Part shown: positions 52,301 to 60,900 of the stretch, piece after piece
Layout of the letters: each line of letters begins with the position of its first letter
Numbering within the stretch: the first letter of the stretch is position 1
Source: Bacillota bacterium
Lineage (GTDB): Bacteria; Bacillota; Negativicutes; Sporomusales; UBA7701
Length of the DNA stretch: 64,000 nt
Reading direction: 5' to 3'
Assembly: GCA_023415775.1 (NCBI GenBank)
Contig: JAEZJM010000027.1
Coordinates: forward strand, 1-64,000
Position numbers and translations under genes: made by a program
The notes under the pieces: model-generated
Database searches by the model: none
Seen by the model: the letters and a program-made list of their open reading frames with translations, nothing else
Told to the model about the DNA's origin: nothing

Positions 52301-53665
52301 GTGAAGTTAAAGACACGGCTCTTTGGCACGACTTTCTGCTTCAAAGATGTCAAAGAGGTCTTGGCGAAAGCCAATGAGATTAAATCAGGCGATATCCTGG
52401 CCGGCATCGCCGCCGAAAACGCCGCCGAGCGGATCGCGGCCAAGAGGGTGCTTTCGGAGCTCACTCTCGAAGACTTGCGGAACAACCCGGTGGTGCCGCT
52501 GGAAGAGGACGAGGTTTCCCGCATTATCGACAGCGACGTGAACGAGGCCATCTACCGGTCGGTGAAGAACTGGTCGGTCGCCGAGCTGCGGGAATACATA
52601 CTGCGCACGGACACGGGCAACGACGCCCTTCAGCGCCTGAGCCGTGGTCTCACCTCCGAGATGGTGGCCGCCGTGGCCAAGCTGATGAGCAACCTCGATC
52701 TGATGCTAGGGGCCGCGAAAATCAAGAACCTGGCCCACTGCAACACTACTATCGGCCTGCCCGGCAGGCTGGCGGTCAGGTTGCAGCCAAACCATCCCAC
52801 CGACAACGTCGACGGCATCCTCGCAAGCACCCGGGAGGGCCTCTCCTACGGGATAGGCGACGCGGTCATCGGTCTCAACCCGGTGGACGACACACTGCCG
52901 GCGGTAATACGCAGCCTGGAGACCCTCTGCCAGTTCGTCGAGGAATGGCAGATTCCCACGCAGGTATGCGTGCTGGCCCATATCACCACCCAGCTTAAGG
53001 CGTTGCAGAAGGGCGCTCCCATTCATCTCGTCTTCCAGTCGATCGCCGGGACGGAGGCCGGCAACAAGGCGTTTGGCATCAGCGCCGCCATCCTCGGCGA
53101 GGCCAACGCCGCCGCCCTCAAGGAAGGCCGGGCCACCGGCCCCAACGTTATGTATTTTGAAACAGGCCAGGGGTCGGAACTGTCGGCCGAGGCCCATCAC
53201 GGCGCCGATCAGGTGACGCTTGAGGCGCGCTGCTACGGCTTGGCCCGCCACTACCGGCCGTTCCTGGTCAACACCGTCGTCGGCTTCATCGGGCCCGAGT
53301 ATCTATACGACACCAGGCAGGTGACCAGGGCGGGGCTGGAGGACCACTTCATGGGCAAGCTCACCGGCCTGCCGATGGGGGTAGACGCTTGTTACACCAA
53401 CCATATGAAGGCCGACCAGAACGATATCGAGAACCTGGCGACACTGTTGACCGCCGCCGGCTGCACCTATTTCATGGGCATCCCCATGGGCGACGACGTC
53501 ATGCTCAATTACCAGTGCACCAGTTTCCACGATATTGCTACCTTGCGTGAGATGTTCGGCCTCAGGCCGCTGCCCGAGTTCGAGGTCTGGTTGGAAAAAA
53601 TGGGGATATACGAGAATGGCAAGCTGACAGCCCGTGCCGGCGATGCCACCATCTTTACGCGATAG
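52301..53665 (+). CDS. eutB: Ethanolamine ammonia-lyase large subunit
   Basis: A protein of 454 residues with a GTG start at 52301, chosen because the product then begins VKLKTRLFGTTFCFKDVKEVLAKANE like other EutB. The frame is open further upstream inside eutA, but that part is not conserved. It forms a TIM barrel that binds ethanolamine; ETGQGSELSAEAHHGADQ is the conserved active-site part near residue 287. With EutC and adenosylcobalamin it gives acetaldehyde and ammonia. Confidence 0.96.
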   Translation: MKLKTRLFGTTFCFKDVKEVLAKANEIKSGDILAGIAAENAAERIAAKRVLSELTLEDLRNNPVVPLEEDEVSRIIDSDVNEAIYRSVKNWSVAELREYILRTDTGNDALQRLSRGLTSEMVAAVAKLMSNLDLMLGAAKIKNLAHCNTTIGLPGRLAVRLQPNHPTDNVDGILASTREGLSYGIGDAVIGLNPVDDTLPAVIRSLETLCQFVEEWQIPTQVCVLAHITTQLKALQKGAPIHLVFQSIAGTEAGNKAFGISAAILGEANAAALKEGRATGPNVMYFETGQGSELSAEAHHGADQVTLEARCYGLARHYRPFLVNTVVGFIGPEYLYDTRQVTRAGLEDHFMGKLTGLPMGVDACYTNHMKADQNDIENLATLLTAAGCTYFMGIPMGDDVMLNYQCTSFHDIATLREMFGLRPLPEFEVWLEKMGIYENGKLTARAGDATIFTR

Positions 53666-53676
53666 GGGGGATGGCT

Positions 53677-54552
53677 ATGGCGCTGGAAGACAATATCCGC
53701 ACAGTTGTTGAACAAGTACTGGCCGAAATGGCCAAAAGGGACCCGGCCGCCGGGGCGGGGTCGGCATTAACCGCTTGTCCGGCCGCCGGCGACGATGTTA
53801 ACGCCGACGATCTAGCCAAGGTCGATCTGCAGCGGTACCTGCAGGTGCCTGACCCGCTAAACCGGGCGCTCTACGAAGAGATGAAGCTGGTGACCCCCGC
53901 CCGCATCGGCGTCTGGCGGTGCGGCCCCCGGCCGCTGACCGATACCTGGCTCAGGTTCCGGGCCGACCATGCCATCGCCCAGGACTCGGTGCTGGGCGAA
54001 GTGCCGGAGGATTTCCCGGCCAAGTTCGATATGGTCTCCGTCCGCACGATGTGCGGCGATAAGGACGAGTACCTTACAAGGCCTGATCTGGGAAGAAAGC
54101 TGGACGACGAAAGTCTCGGCCTCATCCGTCAGAAGTGCCGCCAAGGGGCGAAGGTCCAGGTCATCGTCGCCGACGGTCTTTCGAGCAAGGCGGTCGAGGC
54201 CAATGTCGCCAACCTGCTGCCCGCCATGCTGCAAGGTCTCGAAGGGATGGGCATCCAGATCGGCACGACCATCTTCGTGAAACATGCCCGGGTCGCGGTA
54301 ATGGATGTCATCGGCGAGGAACTCAAACCCGAGGCGGCGATCGTGCTGATCGGCGAGCGGCCCGGTCTGGGTACGGCCGAGAGCATGAGCGCCTATATGG
54401 GCTACAATCCGCGGGTCGGCATGGTGGAGAGCGAGCGCACGGTTATCAGCAACATCCACAAGGGCGGCTTGCCGGCGGCCGAGGCGGGAGCCCACCTGGC
54501 GACAATGCTGAAACGCATCCTTGATGCCAAGGCATCAGGGGTAAACATATGA
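53677..54552 (+). CDS. eutC: Ethanolamine ammonia-lyase small subunit
   Basis: A protein of 291 residues. ATG 53677 is preferred to 53671 because GGGGGG then stands at a usable distance. The first 20 residues (ALEDNIRTVVEQVLAEMAKR) form an amphipathic helix of the encapsulation-peptide type, followed by an Ala/Gly linker. The cobalamin-binding core contains ARIGVWRCGPRPLTDTWLRFRADHA and GERPGLGTAESMSAYMGY. Confidence 0.96.
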   Translation: MALEDNIRTVVEQVLAEMAKRDPAAGAGSALTACPAAGDDVNADDLAKVDLQRYLQVPDPLNRALYEEMKLVTPARIGVWRCGPRPLTDTWLRFRADHAIAQDSVLGEVPEDFPAKFDMVSVRTMCGDKDEYLTRPDLGRKLDDESLGLIRQKCRQGAKVQVIVADGLSSKAVEANVANLLPAMLQGLEGMGIQIGTTIFVKHARVAVMDVIGEELKPEAAIVLIGERPGLGTAESMSAYMGYNPRVGMVESERTVISNIHKGGLPAAEAGAHLATMLKRILDAKASGVNI

Positions 54553-54588
54553 CAAGCGATTTTCCGGTTGTAAAAAGGAGGGAACGAC

Positions 54589-55236
54589 GTGATCGAACCG
54601 ATTAAGCCGCAGGTTCTGGCGGTTAGGCTGATCCCCAATGTGGCGGCCGATCTGTCCGCCAAGTTGGGTCTGCAGCCGCAGCAACGGTCTATCGGCATGA
54701 TTACCTGCACTATCGACGACGCCACCTATACCGCGCTTGACGAAGCGACCAAGAAGGCCGAGGTCGAGGTCGTCTACGCCAAGAGCTTTTATGCCGGCGC
54801 CGCCCATGCTTCCGGGCCGCGGTCGGGCGAGATTCTGGGCATTCTTGCCGGGCCTACGCCGGCCGAGGTGCGGGCCGGAATCGACGCCTGCGTCGACCAT
54901 CTGGAGAACGAGGCGTTCTTCTATACCTGTGATGGCGGCCAGACGGCCTGGTTTCCCCACACCATTTCCCGCACCGGCAGTTACCTTTCCAAGATCGCCG
55001 GCATCCCCGAGGGCGATCCGCTGGCCTATCTTATCGCCCCGCCGCTGGAGGCGATGTACGGCATCGACGCCGCCCTTAAAGCGGCCGAAGTCAGTCTGCA
55101 GGTCTTCTACGGGCCGCCGACCGAAACAAACTTCGGCGGCGCGCTCCTTACCGGAACCCAGAGCGCCTGCCGGGCCGCCTGCGAGGCTTTCCAGCGCGCG
55201 GTTGTCGACGTGGTCAACAGCGCGCTCAAGTTCTAG
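54589..55236 (+). CDS. eutL: Microcompartment shell protein EutL
   Basis: A protein of 215 residues, a fused pair of circularly permuted BMC domains that makes trimers with a gated pore. VLAVRLIPNVAADLSAKLGL at the start and the double PxAEVRAGIDACVDHLENEAFFY pattern are typical. A GTG start follows AAAAAGGAGGG. EutL can bind ethanolamine and cobalamin in other species. Confidence 0.95.
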   Translation: MIEPIKPQVLAVRLIPNVAADLSAKLGLQPQQRSIGMITCTIDDATYTALDEATKKAEVEVVYAKSFYAGAAHASGPRSGEILGILAGPTPAEVRAGIDACVDHLENEAFFYTCDGGQTAWFPHTISRTGSYLSKIAGIPEGDPLAYLIAPPLEAMYGIDAALKAAEVSLQVFYGPPTETNFGGALLTGTQSACRAACEAFQRAVVDVVNSALKF

Positions 55237-55254
55237 GAAGCGAGGCGGTTTTCA

Positions 55255-56742
55255 ATGGATCTCGACCGTGACCTGGCTTCCGTCCAGGAGGCGCGCAACC
55301 TCCTCCGGCAGGCCAAAAAGGCCCAGGAAGAGCTGAAAAATTTCACCCAGGCCCAAGTGGACGCTATTGCGGATGCCATGCGGGCGGCCGGCGAAGCCGA
55401 GGCTTGCAGGCTGGCCGCCATGGCTGTGAGCGAAACGGGCATGGGCAGATACGAAGACAAGTGTTTCAAGAATTTCTTCGCCGCCCGCCATGTGTACGAT
55501 TATATCAAGGACATGAAGACGGTCGGCATAGTCCGCAAGGACGAGGCGAGCAAAACGTGGGAGATCGCCGAGCCGGTAGGGGTGATTGCCGGCATCGTAC
55601 CGACGACCAACCCGACCTCGACAGTTATCTATAAGGCGATGATCGCCCTCAAGTCCCGCAACGCCATCGTATTTTCCCCGCACCCCTCAGCGGTGCGCTG
55701 CACCGGCGAAGCCGCCCGCGTCATGCATCAGGCGGCGGTGGCGGCCGGAGCGCCCGCAGGCGTGGTCGGCTGCCTGAGCGCCGTATCTCTGGACGCCACT
55801 CAGGAACTCATGAAAAATCCCGTCACGGCTGTCATCCTCGCGACCGGCGGCAGCGCCCTGGTCAGGGCCGCATACAGCAGCGGCAAACCCGCCCTGGGAG
55901 TAGGACCGGGCAATGTGCCGGCCTTCGTCGAGCGGTCTGCCGACCTTGCCAAAGCGGCGGAGTTCATCGTCGCCGGCAAAACTTTTGATAACGGTACCAT
56001 CTGCGCGTCCGAGCAGGCGGTGGTGGCGGAAGACTGCATCGCTGATGAGCTGATGACCCAATTGCGCCGCCAGGGGGCTCATTTTCTCGAACCCGACGAG
56101 GTGGCCAAGGTGACGAAGGTGGTCATGCTGCCCAATCACGCTGTCAACCCCAAGGTGGTCGGCAAAGACCCCCAGTTCATCGCCCAGCTGGCCGGCATCA
56201 ACGTACCGGCCCATGCAAGATGTCTGGTGGCTCCGCTGGGCGGCGTGGGTGCGCAGTGGCCCCTGTCGTACGAGAAACTGACCACCGTTCTGGCTTTTTA
56301 CCGCGTCAAGGATTGGCACGAGGGCTGCGAACGCTGCATCCAGCTGCTTGAACTCGGCGGCATCGGTCACAGCCTGGCCATTCACAGCAATAATCAGTTG
56401 GTCATCGAGGAGTTCGCCCTTAAGAAACCGATTTTCCGCATCCTTGTCAACACGCCGGCTGCCTTGGGCGGTGTCGGCGCAACCACCGGGCTGGCGCCGT
56501 CTTTCACCCTCGGCTGCGGCACCTGGGGCGGCTCAAGCGTATCGGAGAATGTTACCCCCATGCACCTCATCAACACCAAACGGGTCGCCTGGCACACTGG
56601 CATGCCGACCGGCCCCGCGGTCCAGCCGCTCGCGGCCGCCTCGGCAGCCGCTCCGGCGAGCCCGGCGGGCGCGCCGGCCATCGACCCCCGCCTGGTTGAC
56701 TCGGTCGTCGAACAGGTGCTTAAAGCGCTCAAAGGCGCGTAG
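55255..56742 (+). CDS. eutE: CoA-acylating acetaldehyde dehydrogenase with encapsulation peptide
   Basis: A protein of 495 residues that turns acetaldehyde into acetyl-CoA. PVGVIAGIVPTTNPTSTVIYKA near residue 105 and the catalytic cysteine in NGTICASEQAVV near residue 246 are the family motifs; it resembles the aldehyde dehydrogenase half of AdhE more than enterobacterial EutE. After an Ala/Pro linker (about residues 460-478) the last 17 residues LVDSVVEQVLKALKGA form a C-terminal encapsulation helix. Confidence 0.94.
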   Translation: MDLDRDLASVQEARNLLRQAKKAQEELKNFTQAQVDAIADAMRAAGEAEACRLAAMAVSETGMGRYEDKCFKNFFAARHVYDYIKDMKTVGIVRKDEASKTWEIAEPVGVIAGIVPTTNPTSTVIYKAMIALKSRNAIVFSPHPSAVRCTGEAARVMHQAAVAAGAPAGVVGCLSAVSLDATQELMKNPVTAVILATGGSALVRAAYSSGKPALGVGPGNVPAFVERSADLAKAAEFIVAGKTFDNGTICASEQAVVAEDCIADELMTQLRRQGAHFLEPDEVAKVTKVVMLPNHAVNPKVVGKDPQFIAQLAGINVPAHARCLVAPLGGVGAQWPLSYEKLTTVLAFYRVKDWHEGCERCIQLLELGGIGHSLAIHSNNQLVIEEFALKKPIFRILVNTPAALGGVGATTGLAPSFTLGCGTWGGSSVSENVTPMHLINTKRVAWHTGMPTGPAVQPLAAASAAAPASPAGAPAIDPRLVDSVVEQVLKALKGA

Positions 56743-56802
56743 CGAGCCGCCGCGAGACGGCACGCCCGCGCAAAGCCGATAAGTATTAAGGAGGAAAGAA
56801 AA

Positions 56803-57114
56803 ATGGCAGTGGAACGCAGTGTAATAGCTTTGGGCATGATCGAAACCAGAGGACTGATACCGGCTATCGAGGCGGCCGATCAGATGTTGAAGGCAGCCAA
56901 CGTGACGCTGTGCGGCAAGGAACACGTCTCCGGCGGTCTGGTGGCCGTGATGGTGCGCGGCGATGTCGGCGCGGTCAAGGCGTCGGTCGACGCGGGCTCC
57001 GCCGCCGCCCAGCGGGTGGGCGAGCTGATCAGCGTGCATGTGATCCCCCGCCCGCACGGCGATGTCGAGTACATTTTGCCTGTAGGCGACAACAAGGCGT
57101 TCGGGGAGAAATAA
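56803..57114 (+). CDS. eutM2: BMC-H shell protein (EutM-like), second copy
   Basis: A protein of 103 residues, a single BMC domain. It begins VERSVIALGMIETRGLIPAIEAADQMLKAANV and ends VIPRPHGDVEYILPVGDNKAFGEK. It is closely similar to the protein at 50479 but lacks its Lys/Ala tail, so the two may form mixed hexamers or facets with different pores. AAGGAGG precedes the ATG. Confidence 0.94.
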   Translation: MAVERSVIALGMIETRGLIPAIEAADQMLKAANVTLCGKEHVSGGLVAVMVRGDVGAVKASVDAGSAAAQRVGELISVHVIPRPHGDVEYILPVGDNKAFGEK

Positions 57115-57159
57115 CGCCCCCGCTTACAGGCTATCCGGCCGCGAAAGGGGAGGAAGCCT

Positions 57160-58464
57160 GTGATAATTACCGAGGCGGAACTTAGAGCGCATTGGCATAA
57201 AGACAGGTGCGCCCTGATAACCGTGCCCCCTGGCAGCCTGCTTACTCCGTCGGCCCGCGATTTCCTGCGGGCCCACGGTATCCGGGTAGCCGTCGAGGGC
57301 GAGGGTATGCTGGATTTAAACCGCCGGATAATGGCGACCGCCAGCCCGGCGGCTAAGGGGACTTCACCGGCCGGCCGCGGCGGAAAACCCGAACATATGA
57401 CCCACCTGCGCGGCAGCCGGCTGGTGCCCAAGACTCACCCGGTCATCGCCTGGCGCGGCCAGATGGATCTTTTCGACTGCCAACTCGTCGAAACGCAAGC
57501 CACGCTGGCGGCTGTCGGCGAGGAAGAGCTGGCGAAGCGATTGGAGGAAGTGGTGTTGTTCGCCCAGCGGCTTATGGCCGCCGAGGTGCGCGAGGAGCCT
57601 TTCCCGTTCGGCGCCCTCTGCGACTGGGCGGCGGACGAGATCAGGGAGATGTCCCACCACCCAGACCGCTATTTCGGCATCGGCCACACCGCTATGAGCT
57701 ACCTGGACGGGATGCCGGTGGCGCTGCTGAACGGCCTGCGGGCCAAAGCGCGCGAAGTCGAGCTTTACGCTAACCGGGCCTTTGCCGGCGAGAACGGTGA
57801 GTGCCTGCGTCCCGACCTTATCCTGGCTCTCAACCGGCTCTCAAGCCTCTTTTATGTCCTCGTCTGCCAGCGGCGGGCGGGGCTACAGAGAGAAAAGCGG
57901 CTGCCTGTAGGCATATCGGGCCGCCACCTCCATCTCTCCCGGCCTCACCTCGACAGCTTGTTTGGGCGAGGGTACGAACTCAGCAAGCTTAAAGACCTGT
58001 CCCAGCCCGGCCAGTTCGCCGCCCAGGAGACGGTAAGACTCGTCGGGCCGAAAGGGAAAATAGATAAAGTCCGCATCCTCGGACCGGTGCGCGGCGACAC
58101 CCAGGTGGAGATCAGCGCCACCGATTCCTTTCAGCTCGGCGTCAAGCCGGCGGTACGGGATTCGGGGCAGCTCGACGGTTCGGCGGCGCTCAGGCTGGAG
58201 GGTCCGGCCGGCGCGGTCGAACTCGACCGCGGCGTCATCGTGGCCGCCAGACATATCCATCTCCATCCCGACCAGGCCGCGGCGTGGCAACTGCGCGACG
58301 GCCAGCGGGTGAAGGTGCGGCTCGACAGCGAGCGCCCGGCAACCTTTGCCGACGTCCTCGTGAGGGTCAGCCCCCAATACCGGGGCGAACTCCATCTGGA
58401 CACCGATGAAGCCAACGCCGCTCTGGCGACAGGCGATACGCAAGCGATTATCGTGGGGGTGTAG
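57160..58464 (+). CDS. eutT-pduL: EutT-PduL fusion: cobalamin adenosyltransferase and phosphotransacylase
   Basis: A protein of 434 residues that joins two enzymes. Residues 1-240 match EutT, which makes adenosylcobalamin: an N-terminal module with PPGSLLTPSARDFLRAHGI, then HLRGSRLVPKTHPVIAWRGQMDLFDC and a helical bundle. The H-X11-CC-X2-C metal motif of the enterobacterial enzyme is not seen. Residues 245-434 match PduL, which converts acetyl-CoA to acetyl phosphate; the zinc motifs are GISGRHLHLS near residue 249 and VAARHIHLHPDQA near residue 362. A GTG start follows GGGGAGG. Confidence 0.9.
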   Translation: MIITEAELRAHWHKDRCALITVPPGSLLTPSARDFLRAHGIRVAVEGEGMLDLNRRIMATASPAAKGTSPAGRGGKPEHMTHLRGSRLVPKTHPVIAWRGQMDLFDCQLVETQATLAAVGEEELAKRLEEVVLFAQRLMAAEVREEPFPFGALCDWAADEIREMSHHPDRYFGIGHTAMSYLDGMPVALLNGLRAKAREVELYANRAFAGENGECLRPDLILALNRLSSLFYVLVCQRRAGLQREKRLPVGISGRHLHLSRPHLDSLFGRGYELSKLKDLSQPGQFAAQETVRLVGPKGKIDKVRILGPVRGDTQVEISATDSFQLGVKPAVRDSGQLDGSAALRLEGPAGAVELDRGVIVAARHIHLHPDQAAAWQLRDGQRVKVRLDSERPATFADVLVRVSPQYRGELHLDTDEANAALATGDTQAIIVGV

Positions 58465-58467
58465 CCG

Positions 58468-59253
58468 GTGAACGAATCGTTGCTCAGGGAAATAATCATC
58501 CGCGTTCTGGCCGACCCCCAGTTTCAGCCGCTGCTGGCTACTGCCGGGAATCCGGCGGCCAGAGAGGAGTGTCTTATCGTCGTCGAGAATCGGGAAGGCA
58601 TGCAGGCTGTTGCAGGGCTGCAGCAGCGGTGGGGCCTGGAATATTCGCTCCGCCTGTGCGTGGCCGGGCCGCTAAGCGTGCCTGACGCCATCCTGCCGCA
58701 GGTCGCCTGGGACCAGGCCATGGCGTCGACCGCCTGGGCGCGGGTTTTCATCCCGTGCTGCACCGGCCGCCAGCTTGCCAATATCGCCAACGGCGTGAGC
58801 CAGGACAAGATTTCCGAATTGGCCGGCTGGGCGGTGCTGCTGGGCATTCCTGTCGAGATCGGCCGGGTCGACTACGGGTTCACCGAGAAAACGCCGGCAG
58901 CGTATAAAACGCTGCTGACCGATTATGCACGCCAGGTGGCGGCTTACGGCATTACGGTGGGCGATGGCCAACCGGCCCCGGTCGTGGTATCCCCGGCGCC
59001 AGTGGCGGCCGCGCCGGCCGCCGAGATGCCGTGGACCGCGGGCGAGCCGGTGGGCGCCAGGGCGCCCAAGGCGCCGGACATGCGCCCGACCATCCCCTTC
59101 GACGGACGGCTGCTGGCGGAGAAAGACGCCATCCTGCTGCCGAAGCATGCCGTGCTCCTCATCGCCGCGTCTACTGTGCTGACTCCTTCCGCCCTGGATA
59201 TCCTCAAGAAGCAAAAAATCGAAGTATATCGGCAAGGGGTGAGGTTCCTGTGA
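58468..59253 (+). CDS. Conserved ethanolamine operon protein of unknown function
   Basis: A protein of 261 residues with a GTG start. The N-terminal NESLLREIIIRVLADPQFQPLL looks like an encapsulation helix. The middle (residues 34-165) is a Rossmann-like alpha/beta part with FIPCCTGRQLANIANG, similar in style to flavoprotein-like eut proteins. After an Ala/Pro linker the C-terminal 45 residues (ILLPKHAVLLIAASTVLTPSALDIL) repeat the LTPSA module also found in the EutT fusion and EutQ. It resembles the uncharacterised eut-linked family often called eut_hyp; the role is unknown. It overlaps eutN (GTGA). Confidence 0.8.
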   Translation: MNESLLREIIIRVLADPQFQPLLATAGNPAAREECLIVVENREGMQAVAGLQQRWGLEYSLRLCVAGPLSVPDAILPQVAWDQAMASTAWARVFIPCCTGRQLANIANGVSQDKISELAGWAVLLGIPVEIGRVDYGFTEKTPAAYKTLLTDYARQVAAYGITVGDGQPAPVVVSPAPVAAAPAAEMPWTAGEPVGARAPKAPDMRPTIPFDGRLLAEKDAILLPKHAVLLIAASTVLTPSALDILKKQKIEVYRQGVRFL

Positions 59254-59543
59254 TCTTAGCCCGTGTAATAGGCAATGTCTGGTCGACCCGCAAGGAAGAA
59301 TCGCTGCGCGGCCTGAAGTTCCTCGTCGTCCAGCCGCTGAAACTGAAGTGCGGCGAGGACGGCGGGTTGTGCCTCGAGGACCGCGGCGATACCATCATCG
59401 CCGGCGACAAGATCGGCGCCGGCGAGACCGAAATCGTCATGGTGACGAGCGGTTCCTCGGCCCGCCAGAGCCTGGAAGATACCCATGTCCCGGTGGACGC
59501 TATGGTGGTCGGGATCATTGACAAGGAAACCTTCGATCAATAA
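59250..59543 (+). CDS. eutN: BMC vertex protein EutN
   Basis: A protein of 97 residues with a GTG start overlapping the previous stop. ILARVIGNVWSTRKEESLRGLKFLVVQPL and GAGETEIVMVTSGSSAR match the EutN/CcmL family, which forms pentamers that cap the shell vertices. AAGGGGTGAGG precedes the start. Confidence 0.95.
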   Translation: MILARVIGNVWSTRKEESLRGLKFLVVQPLKLKCGEDGGLCLEDRGDTIIAGDKIGAGETEIVMVTSGSSARQSLEDTHVPVDAMVVGIIDKETFDQ

Positions 59544-59571
59544 TCGGCGCAGGCTATTGCAGGTGATAACG

Positions 59572-60900
59572 GTGAACGACATCAGTGCCAGGGTCCGCGA
59601 GGCCGGGGTGGTCGGCGCGGGCGGGGCGGGATTTCCCGCCCACGTCAAGCTTGAGGCCAAGGCCGAAATATATCTGGTCAACGGCGCCGAATGCGAACCG
59701 ATGCTGCGGACCGATCAGCAACTGGCAGCCCGATACCCCGAGGAACTCTGCCGCGGCCTCGAATACGCCATGCGCGCCACCGGTGCGCAGGAAGGCATCA
59801 TCGTCCTGAAGGCCCGATACAAAGCGGCCATCGCCGCGCTGCAGCCGTTGCTGCCGCCCAAGGTCCGCATCGCCGTCGTCCGCGACATCTATCCGGCCGG
59901 CGACGAGGTCGTCACCGTCTGGCTGGCCACCGGCCGCCGGGTGCCGCCCGGCGGTATCCCGCTCGACATCGGCGCCGTCGTCAGCAACACCCAGACGTTA
60001 ATCAATGTCGCCAAGGCGGTCGACGGGCAGGCGGTTACAACGAGAACGCTGACCGTCACCGGGGCGGTCAAGAACCCCTTTACCGTCACCGTGCCGATCG
60101 GGACGTCGCTGGCCGAGGTGCTGGCGTTGGCCGGTGGGCCGACCTGCGAGCGGGCCGCGTTTATCGAAGGCGGACCGGTCATGGGACAGTTGGTGGACGA
60201 CATTGATAAGCCGGTGACGAAAACCACCGGCGGGCTGATCGTGCTGCCGGCCGACCATTTCGCCATCAACGTCAAGAGGCAGACGCTATCCTCGGTCATG
60301 CTTATTGCCAGGACGGTGTGCGAGCAGTGCTGCTATTGCACCGAGCTCTGCCCGCGCCATATCATCGGCCACGAACTGGCGCCCCATCTCATCATCCGCG
60401 CCGTCAACCATAATTGCCTCGGCGATCCGGGTATCGTGAAAAGCGCACTTACCTGTTCGGAGTGCGGGGTGTGCGAGGTGCTGGCCTGCCCGGTCGGCAT
60501 ATCGCCGCGCCGGGTGAACATGGCCCTCAAGGATCAACTGCGGGCCAAGGGCGTCCGCTACGAAGGGCTGCTGGGCAAGGCCGACCCGATGGCCGAGCAC
60601 CGCCTCATCCCCACATCCCGCATCGTGGCCCGTCTCAACCTCAAACCCTGGTATCCGCCGGAGGCGCCGCTGCAGTCGGCCGAGCACCAGCCAGACCTCG
60701 TCACTATCCTCCTCAAACAGCACGCCGGTCGCCCGGCCGTGCCGGTGGTCAAGGAAGGCGACGCCGTGGTCCGGGGCCAATTGGTGGCCGAAATTCCCGA
60801 AGGCGCGCTGGGGGCGAGGCTGCACGCCAGCCTGACCGGCAAGATCAAGCGGATAACGCCGCAGGCCATCATTATCTCCAGGGGAGGCGACACCCGATGA
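59572..60900 (+). CDS. pduS: PduS-type Fe-S flavoprotein (RnfC-like)
   Basis: A protein of 442 residues; GTG 59572 follows AGGTGAT, while GTG 59563 (three residues longer) is an alternative. It has the NADH/FMN site GAGGAGFPAHVKL and GAECEPMLRTDQ near the N-terminus, an SLBB-like domain, then two ferredoxin-type clusters: CEQCCYCTELCP near residue 250 and CSECGVCEVLACP. In Pdu compartments this protein reduces cobalamin and hands electrons to PduT. Here it sits in an ethanolamine operon directly before a PduT-type shell protein, with which it overlaps by four bases. Confidence 0.92.
   Translation: MNDISARVREAGVVGAGGAGFPAHVKLEAKAEIYLVNGAECEPMLRTDQQLAARYPEELCRGLEYAMRATGAQEGIIVLKARYKAAIAALQPLLPPKVRIAVVRDIYPAGDEVVTVWLATGRRVPPGGIPLDIGAVVSNTQTLINVAKAVDGQAVTTRTLTVTGAVKNPFTVTVPIGTSLAEVLALAGGPTCERAAFIEGGPVMGQLVDDIDKPVTKTTGGLIVLPADHFAINVKRQTLSSVMLIARTVCEQCCYCTELCPRHIIGHELAPHLIIRAVNHNCLGDPGIVKSALTCSECGVCEVLACPVGISPRRVNMALKDQLRAKGVRYEGLLGKADPMAEHRLIPTSRIVARLNLKPWYPPEAPLQSAEHQPDLVTILLKQHAGRPAVPVVKEGDAVVRGQLVAEIPEGALGARLHASLTGKIKRITPQAIIISRGGDTR

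Noticed and set aside
60414..60896. Upstream extension of the PduT-type gene frame
   Set aside because: It is a shadow of the PduS-type gene; the ATG at 60897 overlaps that gene's stop and gives a normal BMC start.
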